The notes beneath the pieces are model-generated. The model worked only from the letters and a program-made list of their open reading frames with translations, was not told the DNA's origin and searched no databases. A DNA stretch of 13,121 nt from JAGVWT01 sp964538405. GTDB taxonomy: Archaea > Nanobdellota > Nanobdellia > Pacearchaeales > GW2011-AR1. A program made the translations under genes and the position numbers. Shown one piece after another: positions 5,824 through 12,637 of the stretch (the stretch's first letter is position 1; each line of letters opens with the position of its first letter). Location of the stretch: contig CAZIET010000013.1 of NCBI GenBank assembly GCA_964538405.1, positions 1 to 13,121 of the forward strand, in the 5' to 3' direction.

Positions 5824-6278
5824 TTGTTTTCTTCCTCCACTTCTTCCCTTCTGATGACTTTAATATTGTCTATCTTTATCGTTACCGGAAACTGAACCAC
5901 AGCCCCCAAAAGAGATACAACAACTTCTTCTTTCTGTTTGTCTACTCTTAAAACTTTTGCTTTTTCACCCTTGAAGCTTGTTCCTATCATTTCAACAATA
6001 TCTCCTTCCTTTATTGAGATTGCTTCAACTGCAGGCTCAAACATGTTCTTTATTTCATCGTAAGTTACTGGCTTTCCGATTATTCCTTTAATGTATGGCA
6101 AATTGAAAACCGCCTCTTTTGCTGAATCAACGTCTTCTGCTTCCAAAACCAAATATCCTCTTAGTCCGTGAGTTCTTGAAACTGAGAAAACATTTAGTGA
6201 TTTCTTTTCTACTCTTTCAGCTATCAAATCGAGTGCTCTTTCTTCCTTGTTCGTCGTTACTTTTATGATGAAAATCAT
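5820..6278 (-). CDS. spt5: Transcription elongation factor Spt5 (archaeal NusG)
   Basis: A 152-residue protein with an NGN domain (about 1-83, beginning MIFIIKVTTNKEERALDLIA and including HGLRGYLVLEA) and a KOW domain (about 88-145, IKEGDIVEMIGTSFKGEKAKV). With Spt4 it binds RNA polymerase and increases processivity; the KOW domain can contact the ribosome. Length is normal. A TATA box at 6321-6330 predicts a leader of about 20 bases, so spt5, the 90-residue gene and uL11 have a promoter of their own. In most archaea secE lies immediately upstream; here a 389-residue gene separates them. Confidence 0.95.
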   Translation of the reverse strand: MIFIIKVTTNKEERALDLIAERVEKKSLNVFSVSRTHGLRGYLVLEAEDVDSAKEAVFNLPYIKGIIGKPVTYDEIKNMFEPAVEAISIKEGDIVEMIGTSFKGEKAKVLRVDKQKEEVVVSLLGAVVQFPVTIKIDNIKVIRREEVEEENK

Positions 6279-6320
6279 TTTGTATCCACTAGGTGTTAAT
6301 AGGAATATAGTGAAAAAATC

Positions 6321-6330
6321 GTTTATAAAA
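6321..6330 (-). promoter_or_regulatory. TATA box of the spt5-uL11 operon
   Basis: The minus strand reads TTTTATAAAC, about 47 bases before the spt5 ATG. Unlike most promoters here, it implies a short untranslated leader of about 20 bases. Confidence 0.6.
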
Positions 6331-6335
6331 TTATC

Positions 6336-7505
6336 CTAAGCAACTTTCGGAGGCAGATAATCTGATAACATTGTTCTTTCTCTTTCCAACATTCCTGCTA
6401 GTACAGCATATCTATGATCTCTCCAAGGAGCATTTTCTGGTCCTTTAACATGGGGGTGAACCCAAGTTACATATTTTATGCTTCCTTTTTCATCCCTAAT
6501 TCTTCTATTGTGCCCCCTTACATATACTCTCCATCGTAAAGAACCATTATCTTCTCTTTCTTGATCAACAACTTGAGTTCTACTCTCAATCCCAACTATA
6601 TGATAAGGCATTTCTGCATTATGAACAATTTCTCTTCCTTTTCTAGAACGAGTGATTGTTTTAATTTTTCTAGTTCTTGGAACCAAAGTTACATTCTGAG
6701 CGTTTATGTAATTTATAGTGTTAATAGCAAGGTTGTTTATTTTACCAAACTGTTTTTCCAACCCTTCACTCAAATAATCAAGATCTTCTCCTTGATCTGT
6801 AGGTTCACGAATATAAGGTAAAATTTCTTTTACTCTTCTAACTCTTAGTCCTGTTTTTCCAGACTGATCTCTATATTGTTCAATCTTTGCCCTAAACTCT
6901 CCTGCAGATAAATTAATTGCTTGCACCCCAAATTCTTCTTTAACTCTTTCGCTAGCTTCATGTGCATCTGCTCTTTCTAGACACAGGACTTCTACACTAT
7001 TGCCACGAGGAAGCCTTAATCTTCCTTCTTCCAAAAGTACGGGATTATCATTGAAAACAAGAAATTCTGCAGAAGCATAACCACTATTTGGGATTGAATA
7101 GAATGCAGTAACGGCATAAGAGTCTTCTTCCTCCAGCATTCCTGTTTTATTCAACTGCAATCCACAAAGTTTTCCCGGAACATCAAACCCAGGTAAAACT
7201 CCGTCAACCGGTTCCATAAACTCAAAAAACATATCATCAAAAGGAAGTTTGCTCTCTTTAACGTAATCTAACCTTTCCGGTACCTCATCTAACAAGCTAT
7301 CCACAGTTGCTGGCCCTAAAAGTATTGGGTGAGACTTATTAGTGTCATCTTTTCTACTTGTAGCTTCGTTTGTGAGTTGATTAACTAGTCCTGCTTGTGG
7401 TCCCCTTATCCTGAATCTTGCTTGAAATTCTCTTAATGTTCTTTTGGCTTCATCCTGTCTCTGACTACGAATCCCCTCATAATGCCATCTAGATGATTTT
7501 TCCAT
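6336..7505 (-). CDS. Arg-rich protein resembling a bacterial phage/plasmid family (RGH...HxKGP C-terminus)
   Basis: A 389-residue soluble protein of unknown function. A charged N-terminal helix (residues 1-35) is followed by a mixed domain. Then comes a segment around KINNLAINTINYINAQNVTLVPR, and a C-terminal module with WRVYVRGHNRRIRD and WVHPHVKGPENAPW. From memory, the order of a helix ending in YIN-x-x-N-V-x-L, basic residues, a pyrimidine-like YHIV strand, then RGH-x-R and W-x-x-P-x-x-KGPE occurs in uncharacterised proteins of bacterial phages and plasmids; no function is known to me. By my count it has 38 Arg and 21 Lys, against 7 and 30 in neighbouring FtsZ. It has its own TATA box, 25 bases before the ATG. 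It splits the usual secE-spt5 pair, which suggests a late insertion. Confidence 0.75.
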   Translation of the reverse strand: MEKSSRWHYEGIRSQRQDEAKRTLREFQARFRIRGPQAGLVNQLTNEATSRKDDTNKSHPILLGPATVDSLLDEVPERLDYVKESKLPFDDMFFEFMEPVDGVLPGFDVPGKLCGLQLNKTGMLEEEDSYAVTAFYSIPNSGYASAEFLVFNDNPVLLEEGRLRLPRGNSVEVLCLERADAHEASERVKEEFGVQAINLSAGEFRAKIEQYRDQSGKTGLRVRRVKEILPYIREPTDQGEDLDYLSEGLEKQFGKINNLAINTINYINAQNVTLVPRTRKIKTITRSRKGREIVHNAEMPYHIVGIESRTQVVDQEREDNGSLRWRVYVRGHNRRIRDEKGSIKYVTWVHPHVKGPENAPWRDHRYAVLAGMLERERTMLSDYLPPKVA

Positions 7506-7523
7506 AAAAATCTTAGGAAAAAG

Positions 7524-7537
7524 GGTTTTATAAAACC
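7524..7537 (-). promoter_or_regulatory. Perfectly palindromic TATA box of the 389-residue gene
   Basis: GGTTTTATAAAACC is a 14-base perfect palindrome centred 25 bases before the ATG at 7505, predicting a leaderless mRNA. The symmetry could also serve a dimeric repressor, but that is only a possibility. Confidence 0.65.
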
Positions 7538-7568
7538 TTCTCTTTGTTACTTTTATTAAGTAGTTACT

Positions 7569-7757
7569 TTAGAAGAAATATCCCATAAAAATTGAAATTA
7601 TGAATCCGCCAATACCTACAATGAGGATTCCAATAGCTGAAATCTTTGTAACCATCAAAAACTCCTTTCTTGTCGGTTTTCTAAGTATATGCCAAACCCT
7701 CACAGACTGGTGATAAAATGACGTTAGTTTTTGTTTGACTGATTGTGTTTCTTCCAT
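7569..7757 (-). CDS. secE: Protein translocase subunit SecE (Sec61 gamma)
   Basis: 62 residues are visible. An N-terminal amphipathic helix (VKQKLTSFYHQSVRVWHIL) is followed by the conserved KPTRKEFLMVTKIS and one membrane helix (about 42-60) ending in FMGYFF. This is the archaeal SecE/Sec61-gamma layout, the small subunit that clamps SecY. Length matches the family. The ATG abuts the assembly gap, so a slightly longer start cannot be excluded. It follows ftsZ, as in other archaea where ftsZ1, secE and spt5 adjoin. Confidence 0.93.
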   Translation of the reverse strand: MEETQSVKQKLTSFYHQSVRVWHILRKPTRKEFLMVTKISAIGILIVGIGGFIISIFMGYFF

Positions 7758-7857
7758 NNNNNNNNNNNNNNNNNNNNNNNNNNNNNNNNNNNNNNNNNNN
7801 NNNNNNNNNNNNNNNNNNNNNNNNNNNNNNNNNNNNNNNNNNNNNNNNNNNNNNNNN
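7758..7857. other. Assembly gap of 100 N between ftsZ and secE
   Basis: Exactly 100 Ns, a common placeholder for a gap of unknown length. It removes the end of ftsZ and whatever separates it from secE. The reading frame running through it into secE is accidental and does not show a fusion. Confidence 0.97.
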
Positions 7858-8930
7858 ATTTCCTTGTGCTTCATTTTGTCAACAGAATCTCCATGTCCGA
7901 AAATCTGCGAACTCTGAACTCCCGTAATTATCAACAAAACCCTTACTGACTTTTCCATGTCCGGAGAAATCTGTGCACCCCAAATTATCTTCGCTTCAGA
8001 ATTTAGTTTGTTTCCTACTGCCTCTACTATTGACTTGCATTCATCAAGGCTCATGTCATTTCCACCAATTATATTAATTAAAGCTCCCGTAGCATTTGAA
8101 ACATCAACATCAAGCAATGGATTATCAATTGCCTTTTCGACTGCATCTGTCGCCCTATTATTTGTATTATCTGACTCCCCCATTCCTATAAGTGAAACTC
8201 CCCCATCAACCATAACTGCCTTTACATCCGCAAAATCAAGATTTACAAGTCCAGAAGTCGTAACAAGCTCAGTAATTCCTTTTACTGCATTAGTAAGAAT
8301 CTCATCTGCTATTTTGAACGCCGTGTGCAATGGTAAATTTGGAGCAAGTTCCAGTAGCTTATCGTTCGGAATCACAATCAAAGTATCGACGACTGCTTCC
8401 ATTCTCTCCAAACCATTCATTGCATTTTCAATTCTCTTCTTTCCTTCAATCGTGAACGGCATTGTAACAACACCAATAGTCAAGGCACCTTGTTTTTTTG
8501 CAAGATTGGCAATTACTGGAGCAGCCCCTGTACCGGTCCCGCCACCAAGTCCGCATGTAATAAAAATCATGTCGCTGTTTGATATTTTCTTCTTTATTTC
8601 CGTTTCAGATTCCTTCGCAGCCTCTTCACCAATTTTTGGATTGCTTCCCGCCCCAAGTCCCGCAGTCAATTCCTTTCCAATTAAGATTTTTTGATCTGCA
8701 TTTGTATACAATAAATCCTGTGCGTCAGTATTAACCGCTATCAGTTCTCCCCCTTTAATTCCTATTTCCCTCATTCTGTTAATGGAATTGTTTCCTCCAC
8801 CACCGACCCCGACTACCTTTATCTTGGCGGTTTGCTTTTTCAATAATTCCTCCAATTCCTTGTCTATTTCTCTTACTTCAGAGTTTGCGGCCTGAGAAGG
8901 ATTAAACCCCTTTTGATCGTACAAATCCAT
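7858..8930 (-). CDS. ftsZ: Cell-division GTPase FtsZ (C-terminus lost in gap)
   Basis: 357 residues are visible. A short N-terminal extension (1-34) is followed by the nucleotide-binding GVGGGGNNSINRM loop, VNTDAQDL, the tubulin signature GGGTGTG at 129-135, VIPNDKLL, and LDFADVKAVM with the T7-loop region. The C-terminal domain ends in IWGAQISPDM and VLLIITGV. FtsZ polymerises with GTP into the division ring. Only the variable C-terminal tail, which usually carries partner-binding residues, appears to be missing. The position next to secE and spt5 is typical of the archaeal FtsZ1 group. A TATA box 25 bases upstream predicts a leaderless mRNA. sepF in the same window encodes the likely membrane anchor. 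Confidence 0.96.
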
Positions 8931-8950
8931 AAAATAACGAACTTCTACTT

Positions 8951-8960
8951 ATTTATAAGA
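8951..8960 (-). promoter_or_regulatory. TATA box of ftsZ
   Basis: The minus strand reads TCTTATAAAT, centred 25 bases before the ftsZ ATG at 8930. Confidence 0.7.
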
Positions 8961-8995
8961 ATTGTTGTACTGTTTACGAGTTATCTTTCATAAAG

Positions 8996-9004
8996 TTTTT
9001 ATAT
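8996..9004 (+). promoter_or_regulatory. TATA box of the DUF218-like gene
   Basis: TTTTTATAT centred 25 bases before the ATG at 9025, giving a leaderless transcript that diverges from ftsZ. Confidence 0.65.
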
Positions 9005-9024
9005 TGGATTAAAAGAATATTTTT

Positions 9025-9753
9025 ATGAGTAATAAGCTAAAAGCAATAAGTAAAGCGCTAAACTATAGAGATTGGAAATCTATATCCTCCTCAAGATTAG
9101 ATGCTGTAATTGCTGCAACAGGACCTGCCGAATGGATGGATTTGGCTCGAGTAGATGCTGCAGCAGAAACTGTTAGTGAGTTATATGGATATGTCGGACA
9201 ATTTAAAGGAGATTGGATTGTCTCTGGAGGATTAGGTAATGACGCAGAGGGAAGACCCATTCTTTATGAAAGATCTCAAAGAAGAAATATGATTGAAAGA
9301 CTAAAATCTCATGGAGTACCTGAATCACAAATAGTTATATTAGAAGGAAGAAACAACAGAGACAAAGTCAGAGAATTAGTTCGTTTTATGAATGATCACC
9401 CTGAAAAATTTATGTCTCCAACAGACATTCCCAGATATGTTGGAGTTGCTTCTTATCCTTTAGATATTGCAAGATGGAATTTAGCATTGCATCAAGCAAA
9501 AGATGAGGATTTTGTAACACAAAGATACACAGAAATCATAGGAATACCAATAAGTACCAAAAACAGACCATTAAGAGATTATTTCACTAGATCTCCCGAC
9601 TGGGTCGCTGGAGCAACAGGATTATATAGAGATGCCAAATTATTTGAAGAAAAAGGTTTTAGGAATGCTACTTCGGCGCCAGCTTCTACAATTCACAAAT
9701 TAGCAAGAGCGGCAAATTCTGAAAAACCAAGACAAAGGTTCAAAGACAATTAA
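9025..9753 (+). CDS. DUF218/YdcF-SanA-like protein
   Basis: A 242-residue soluble protein. The core resembles the DUF218 (YdcF/SanA/ElyC) fold: DAVIAATGP at the first strand, DWIVSGGLGNDAEGR with Ser67-Gly68-Gly69, then SQRRNMIERLKSHGVPESQIVILEGRNN, a helix with DKVRELVRFM (the position of the family's NT-x-EN motif), and YVGVASYPLDIARWNLAL. Members bind nucleotide-like or envelope-related substrates and are poorly characterised. The NT-x-EN motif is not strictly kept. No membrane segment is present, unlike SanA. By my count it has 23 Arg and 15 Lys, in contrast to its lysine-rich neighbours. It has its own promoter, and its stop codon shares bases with the stop of the convergent FKBP gene. 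The fold assignment is moderate. Confidence 0.65.
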   Translation: MSNKLKAISKALNYRDWKSISSSRLDAVIAATGPAEWMDLARVDAAAETVSELYGYVGQFKGDWIVSGGLGNDAEGRPILYERSQRRNMIERLKSHGVPESQIVILEGRNNRDKVRELVRFMNDHPEKFMSPTDIPRYVGVASYPLDIARWNLALHQAKDEDFVTQRYTEIIGIPISTKNRPLRDYFTRSPDWVAGATGLYRDAKLFEEKGFRNATSAPASTIHKLARAANSEKPRQRFKDN

Positions 9754-10400
9754 TTCTCCTTTTCTTCAACTTTTTTCATTTCAATCTCTTTAATCTCCAA
9801 ATCCAATTCAAGAATCTCCTTGAACTTATCCTTTAACAAGTCAGCAAACTGCTTGAATTCTTTTTCAATTTCAATAATAAGTTTTTTATCCTTTATTTCA
9901 AATTTCAAATCTCTTCTAAAGAAAAATTGTATCAATGCCCTTGCTTTTTCATTTGCATCATCGACCTTTCTCATTACCTTGACATTGTAAACAACATTCT
10001 TCCCTGCAATAGGATTGTTAAAATCTGCAATTACTCTTCCTCCGGAAACAGAAAGAACCTTCGCAAGCCTTCCGTCAAAATTGAACATTACTCCGGGAAC
10101 GGGATTCAAGTTATTTTCCCTGAAAACTTTCAAAGGAAGAATTCTTACAAGACTGGGATTTCTTTTTCCAAATGCGCTTTCCGGAGACAAATTTATTTCA
10201 TAATTATCAATCTCTTTTCCGATCAAATAATCTTCCACCCCTTTCAGAAACATTCCTTCCCCAAGACAAAAAATGAATGGCTCTGCCTGAGCTTTTGCAT
10301 TAGAACTCAAATCTTCTTTCCTGTTTGAATCGAAGATTTCTCCTTCTTCCGTCTTTCCCGTGAATTCTATTTCAATAAAGTCTTTTGTTTTCAGTTCCAT
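9750..10400 (-). CDS. FKBP-type peptidyl-prolyl isomerase with insert-in-flap domain
   Basis: A 216-residue protein. The split FKBP domain begins with DFIEIEFTGKTEEGEIFDSN and continues through FIFCLGEGMFLKGVEDYLIG. It is interrupted by an insert (ESAFGKRNPSLVRILPLKVF to ADFNNPIAGKNVVYNVKVM) like the chaperone flap of SlyD and of long archaeal FKBPs. A lysine/glutamate-rich C-terminal domain (about 150-216) is typical of the roughly 26 kDa archaeal form. It should speed prolyl isomerisation and assist folding in the cytoplasm. It diverges from aIF5A, with a TATA box 25 bases upstream. Confidence 0.92.
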   Translation of the reverse strand: MELKTKDFIEIEFTGKTEEGEIFDSNRKEDLSSNAKAQAEPFIFCLGEGMFLKGVEDYLIGKEIDNYEINLSPESAFGKRNPSLVRILPLKVFRENNLNPVPGVMFNFDGRLAKVLSVSGGRVIADFNNPIAGKNVVYNVKVMRKVDDANEKARALIQFFFRRDLKFEIKDKKLIIEIEKEFKQFADLLKDKFKEILELDLEIKEIEMKKVEEKEN

Positions 10401-10421
10401 TTTAATCTACTTTATTCGTAT

Positions 10422-10430
10422 TTTAAAAAT
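10422..10430 (-). promoter_or_regulatory. TATA-like box of the FKBP gene
   Basis: The minus strand reads ATTTTTAAA, centred 25 bases before the ATG at 10400. It abuts the oppositely oriented TATA box of aIF5A, so the two promoters are back to back within about 20 bases and could compete. Confidence 0.55.
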
Positions 10431-10440
10431 CTTTATAAAC
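10431..10440 (+). promoter_or_regulatory. TATA box of the aIF5A-eL40 operon
   Basis: CTTTATAAAC centred 25 bases before the ATG at 10461, predicting a leaderless mRNA. Confidence 0.75.
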
Positions 10441-10460
10441 GTATTTTTTCTCTTGTTCAA

Positions 10461-10850
10461 ATGGTGCTAAAAATAATCGATGCTACTGAGGCTAAAGTTG
10501 GAACAAATATCACCGTTGACGGGACTCATTGCACGGTTAGAAGCATTGACATCAGCAAGACAGGAAAGCACGGTCATGCAAAGGCAAGAATTGAAGCAAT
10601 TGGAATAATTACCGGTGTAAAGAAGGTTTTTGTCGTTCCAGGACATGAAAAGTTTGAAGTTCCTATGGTAGACAAAAGAAAAGCACAAGTTCTCTCGGTT
10701 AACGGAAACAAATGCAACGTCATGGACTTGGAAAATTTCGAGAGTTTTGACCTTGATGTTCCAGAAGATTTAAAAGAACAGATACAGGAGAATTCTAATG
10801 TTGAGTACTGGGATGTCGAAGGGCAAAAAGTAATCAAGAGAGTAATGTAA
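10461..10850 (+). CDS. eif5a: Translation factor aIF5A
   Basis: A 129-residue protein with an N-terminal SH3-like domain and a C-terminal OB fold. The loop SKTGKHGHAKARIEA contains Lys36, the site converted to hypusine or deoxyhypusine in this family. aIF5A (related to bacterial EF-P) relieves ribosome stalling, for example at proline runs, and aids termination. Length is normal. The eL40 gene begins one base after its stop, so the two form an operon. Confidence 0.96.
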   Translation: MVLKIIDATEAKVGTNITVDGTHCTVRSIDISKTGKHGHAKARIEAIGIITGVKKVFVVPGHEKFEVPMVDKRKAQVLSVNGNKCNVMDLENFESFDLDVPEDLKEQIQENSNVEYWDVEGQKVIKRVM

Positions 10851-10851
10851 A

Positions 10852-11013
10852 ATGGCAAAAATACCGGAAGCACAAAACAGATTGTTCAAGAACGTTTTCG
10901 TTTGCAGGGCATGCAATACAAAAATAAGAGCAAGCCCCATAAAAATACTGGAAGGAAAAGTAAAATGCAGAAAGTGTAAGAAAAGAGCCTTCAGACCTTT
11001 AAGGAAAAAGTAA
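10852..11013 (+). CDS. rpl40e: Ribosomal protein eL40
   Basis: A 53-residue protein. It begins MAKIPEAQNRLFKNVFVC, the family's N-terminal pattern, and has a zinc ribbon of Cys18-x2-Cys21 and Cys39-x2-Cys42 followed by a basic tail. It is a component of the large ribosomal subunit. The ATG lies one base beyond the aIF5A stop codon, indicating a two-gene operon and probably coupled translation. Confidence 0.93.
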   Translation: MAKIPEAQNRLFKNVFVCRACNTKIRASPIKILEGKVKCRKCKKRAFRPLRKK

Positions 11014-11051
11014 ATAAACCTTAAGATTTAACTATTAAAAAAGAGTTTTAT

Positions 11052-12479
11052 ATGGTATCAAGTTTTTTGATTTATGATCTGGTATTCCTGTTTCTATTTG
11101 CAATTGCAACATTTTATTTCTTAAGATCTAGGAAACATAATTTGAAAAGAGAAGGGTTGCTGATTTTGTACAGGACTTCTTGGGGAGTAAAATTAATGGA
11201 TAAAATCGGGAAAAAACACCCAAGAACATTTACGGTTTTCAGCTATATTTCAGTTGCAACAGGATATGCATTAATGGCCTTGATGATTTATCTCTTAGTA
11301 AGAATAGTTTATCTTTATGCTTTCATGCCCGAAATTGTAAGAGTAATAAAAATTCCTCCTTTGATGCCATTGGTTCCATACTTGCCTCAAGTCTTTGAAT
11401 TAAGTTTCTTGCCCCCATTTTATTTTACATATTGGATTGTGATAATAGCAATTGTTGCTATCACTCATGAATTTGCTCATGGAATTTTCATGAGAAGATA
11501 CAATATTAAGATTAAATCTACTGGTTTTGGATTTTTTCCTTGGTTCCTACCAATATTCTTAGCTGCTTTTGTTGAGCAAGATGAAAAAAGCATGAAAAAG
11601 GCCAAAAAATTTGGACAATTAGCAGTTCTTTCTGCAGGAACCTTCGCAAACATATTAACAGGAATATTATTCTTTGCTATAATTTCAATTTTCTTCTTTT
11701 TAGCATTTGTTCCTGCAGGAGTTATTTTTAACAGTTACCCGGCAGCATTTGTCAATATTTCAGACATTTCTTCCGTGAACGGAATTGCAATAGAAGATCC
11801 TTCATACGAAAATATCCTAAAACTAACAAATGACAGTGAGTTAAATAAAATAGAATCCAATGGAATTTCTTACGTAACTACAAAGGATTTCATTCAAAAT
11901 AATCAAAATAGTCCTATTTTAAGACTTTATTTGGACGCGCCAGCAGTAAATGCCCAACTTGAAAGCACAATTATGGAAATAAATGGAGAAAAAATATACA
12001 GCATTTCAGACTTAAGCAGAGAATTATCCAAATATCCTCCAGGAGAAACAGTTACTTTGAAAGTTTTAGGAAAAGACAAAGAGCCTTACAATAGAGACAT
12101 TGTTCTTGGAAAAAACCCAATCACCAATTCATCAATATTAGGAATTAGTTTTTCAAACCAAACAACAAAAGGGATGCTTGGAAAAATCTACATGGCGCTT
12201 TCCTTCAAAAATCCAAACACATTTTATGAATCAAAAATCGGAGGAATTGGAGATTTTGTTTATGAATTATTGTGGTGGATTGTTTTAATCAGTGTAAGTG
12301 TTGCACTCGTTAATATGCTCCCAATGGGAATCTTCGACGGTGGAATGTTCTTTTACTTAACAATACTTTCAATAACAAAAAGTGAAAAGCTTGCACAGAT
12401 GTCTTACAAAATTTCAACTTACCTGATTTTGGGAATTTTGTTATTAATGATGTTTTATTGGCTTGTTGCGCTTGTGTAA
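11052..12479 (+). CDS. Site-2-type intramembrane zinc metalloprotease (M50) with PDZ domain
   Basis: A 475-residue polytopic membrane protein. The zinc motif HEFAH is at 139-143 within a helix, with His139 and His143 as ligands and Glu140 as catalytic base. The second conserved motif NMLPMGIFDGG at 421-431 supplies Asp429 as the third ligand. A PDZ-like segment lies at about 295-350 (LDAPAVNAQLESTIMEINGEKI to PPGETVTLKVLGK). There are two N-terminal helices, further helices around 160-220 and a C-terminal pair. The family cleaves membrane-bound substrates within the bilayer; the substrate here is unknown. It starts 38 bases after eL40 with no strong TATA box, so it may be read from the aIF5A promoter. 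Confidence 0.93.
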   Translation: MVSSFLIYDLVFLFLFAIATFYFLRSRKHNLKREGLLILYRTSWGVKLMDKIGKKHPRTFTVFSYISVATGYALMALMIYLLVRIVYLYAFMPEIVRVIKIPPLMPLVPYLPQVFELSFLPPFYFTYWIVIIAIVAITHEFAHGIFMRRYNIKIKSTGFGFFPWFLPIFLAAFVEQDEKSMKKAKKFGQLAVLSAGTFANILTGILFFAIISIFFFLAFVPAGVIFNSYPAAFVNISDISSVNGIAIEDPSYENILKLTNDSELNKIESNGISYVTTKDFIQNNQNSPILRLYLDAPAVNAQLESTIMEINGEKIYSISDLSRELSKYPPGETVTLKVLGKDKEPYNRDIVLGKNPITNSSILGISFSNQTTKGMLGKIYMALSFKNPNTFYESKIGGIGDFVYELLWWIVLISVSVALVNMLPMGIFDGGMFFYLTILSITKSEKLAQMSYKISTYLILGILLLMMFYWLVALV

Positions 12480-12490
12480 TCATTTTTAGA

Positions 12491-12503
12491 AAAATATATA
12501 AAT
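12491..12503 (+). promoter_or_regulatory. TATA box of the polybasic mini-gene
   Basis: AAATATATAAATA lies about 47 bases before the ATG at 12544, predicting a leader of about 20 bases that contains a Shine-Dalgarno GAGGT at 12533-12537, six bases before the ATG. Confidence 0.65.
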
Positions 12504-12543
12504 ATGATTTCCTATTTCATTACAACTAAAAAGAGGTAGAAAA

Positions 12544-12606
12544 ATGGCAGCTAAAAAAAAGAAAAGAAAGGCAACAAAGAGAACAACAAAAAGAAAAAAG
12601 AGATAA
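12544..12606 (+). CDS. 20-residue polybasic mini-protein
   Basis: The frame begins Met-Ala-Ala and ends in TAA at 12604-12606. Of the 20 residues, 13 are Lys or Arg (9 Lys, 4 Arg); the rest are Ala and Thr plus the starting Met. The composition matches the lysine-rich tails of H1-like and other nucleic-acid-binding proteins. A dedicated TATA box, a well-placed Shine-Dalgarno (GAGGT, six bases before ATG) and a T-rich end signal all fit a real, perhaps highly expressed, gene. It has no globular part. It may neutralise DNA or RNA or bind the ribosome; this is inferred from charge only. The alternative is that the purine-rich stretch is a terminator for the convergent gene. Confidence 0.65.
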   Translation: MAAKKKKRKATKRTTKRKKR

Positions 12607-12633
12607 TTAGTTTTTGATTTTATTTTTTTATTG
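12607..12633 (+). terminator. T-rich transcription end after the mini-gene
   Basis: Directly after the TAA come TTTTT, TTTT and TTTTTTT runs within 27 bases, the form of an archaeal intrinsic terminator. No hairpin is visible. Confidence 0.6.
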
Positions 12634-12637
12634 TTTA

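Noticed and set aside
7957..8694. A 245-codon plus-strand open frame opposite ftsZ
   Set aside because: It is an antisense shadow of a strongly conserved gene, with Ser/Pro/Ile-rich low-information composition and no promoter.
7569..8930. FtsZ-SecE fusion read as one frame through the 100-N gap
   Set aside because: The frame passes only because the placeholder length happens to allow it. FtsZ and SecE are separate families, and SecE has a proper Met at the gap edge.
12540..12606. Purine-rich tract as a simple repeat only
   Set aside because: The tract is not a regular repeat, and it has a start codon, Shine-Dalgarno, TATA box and stop in the right places, so a small gene was preferred; uncertainty is noted.
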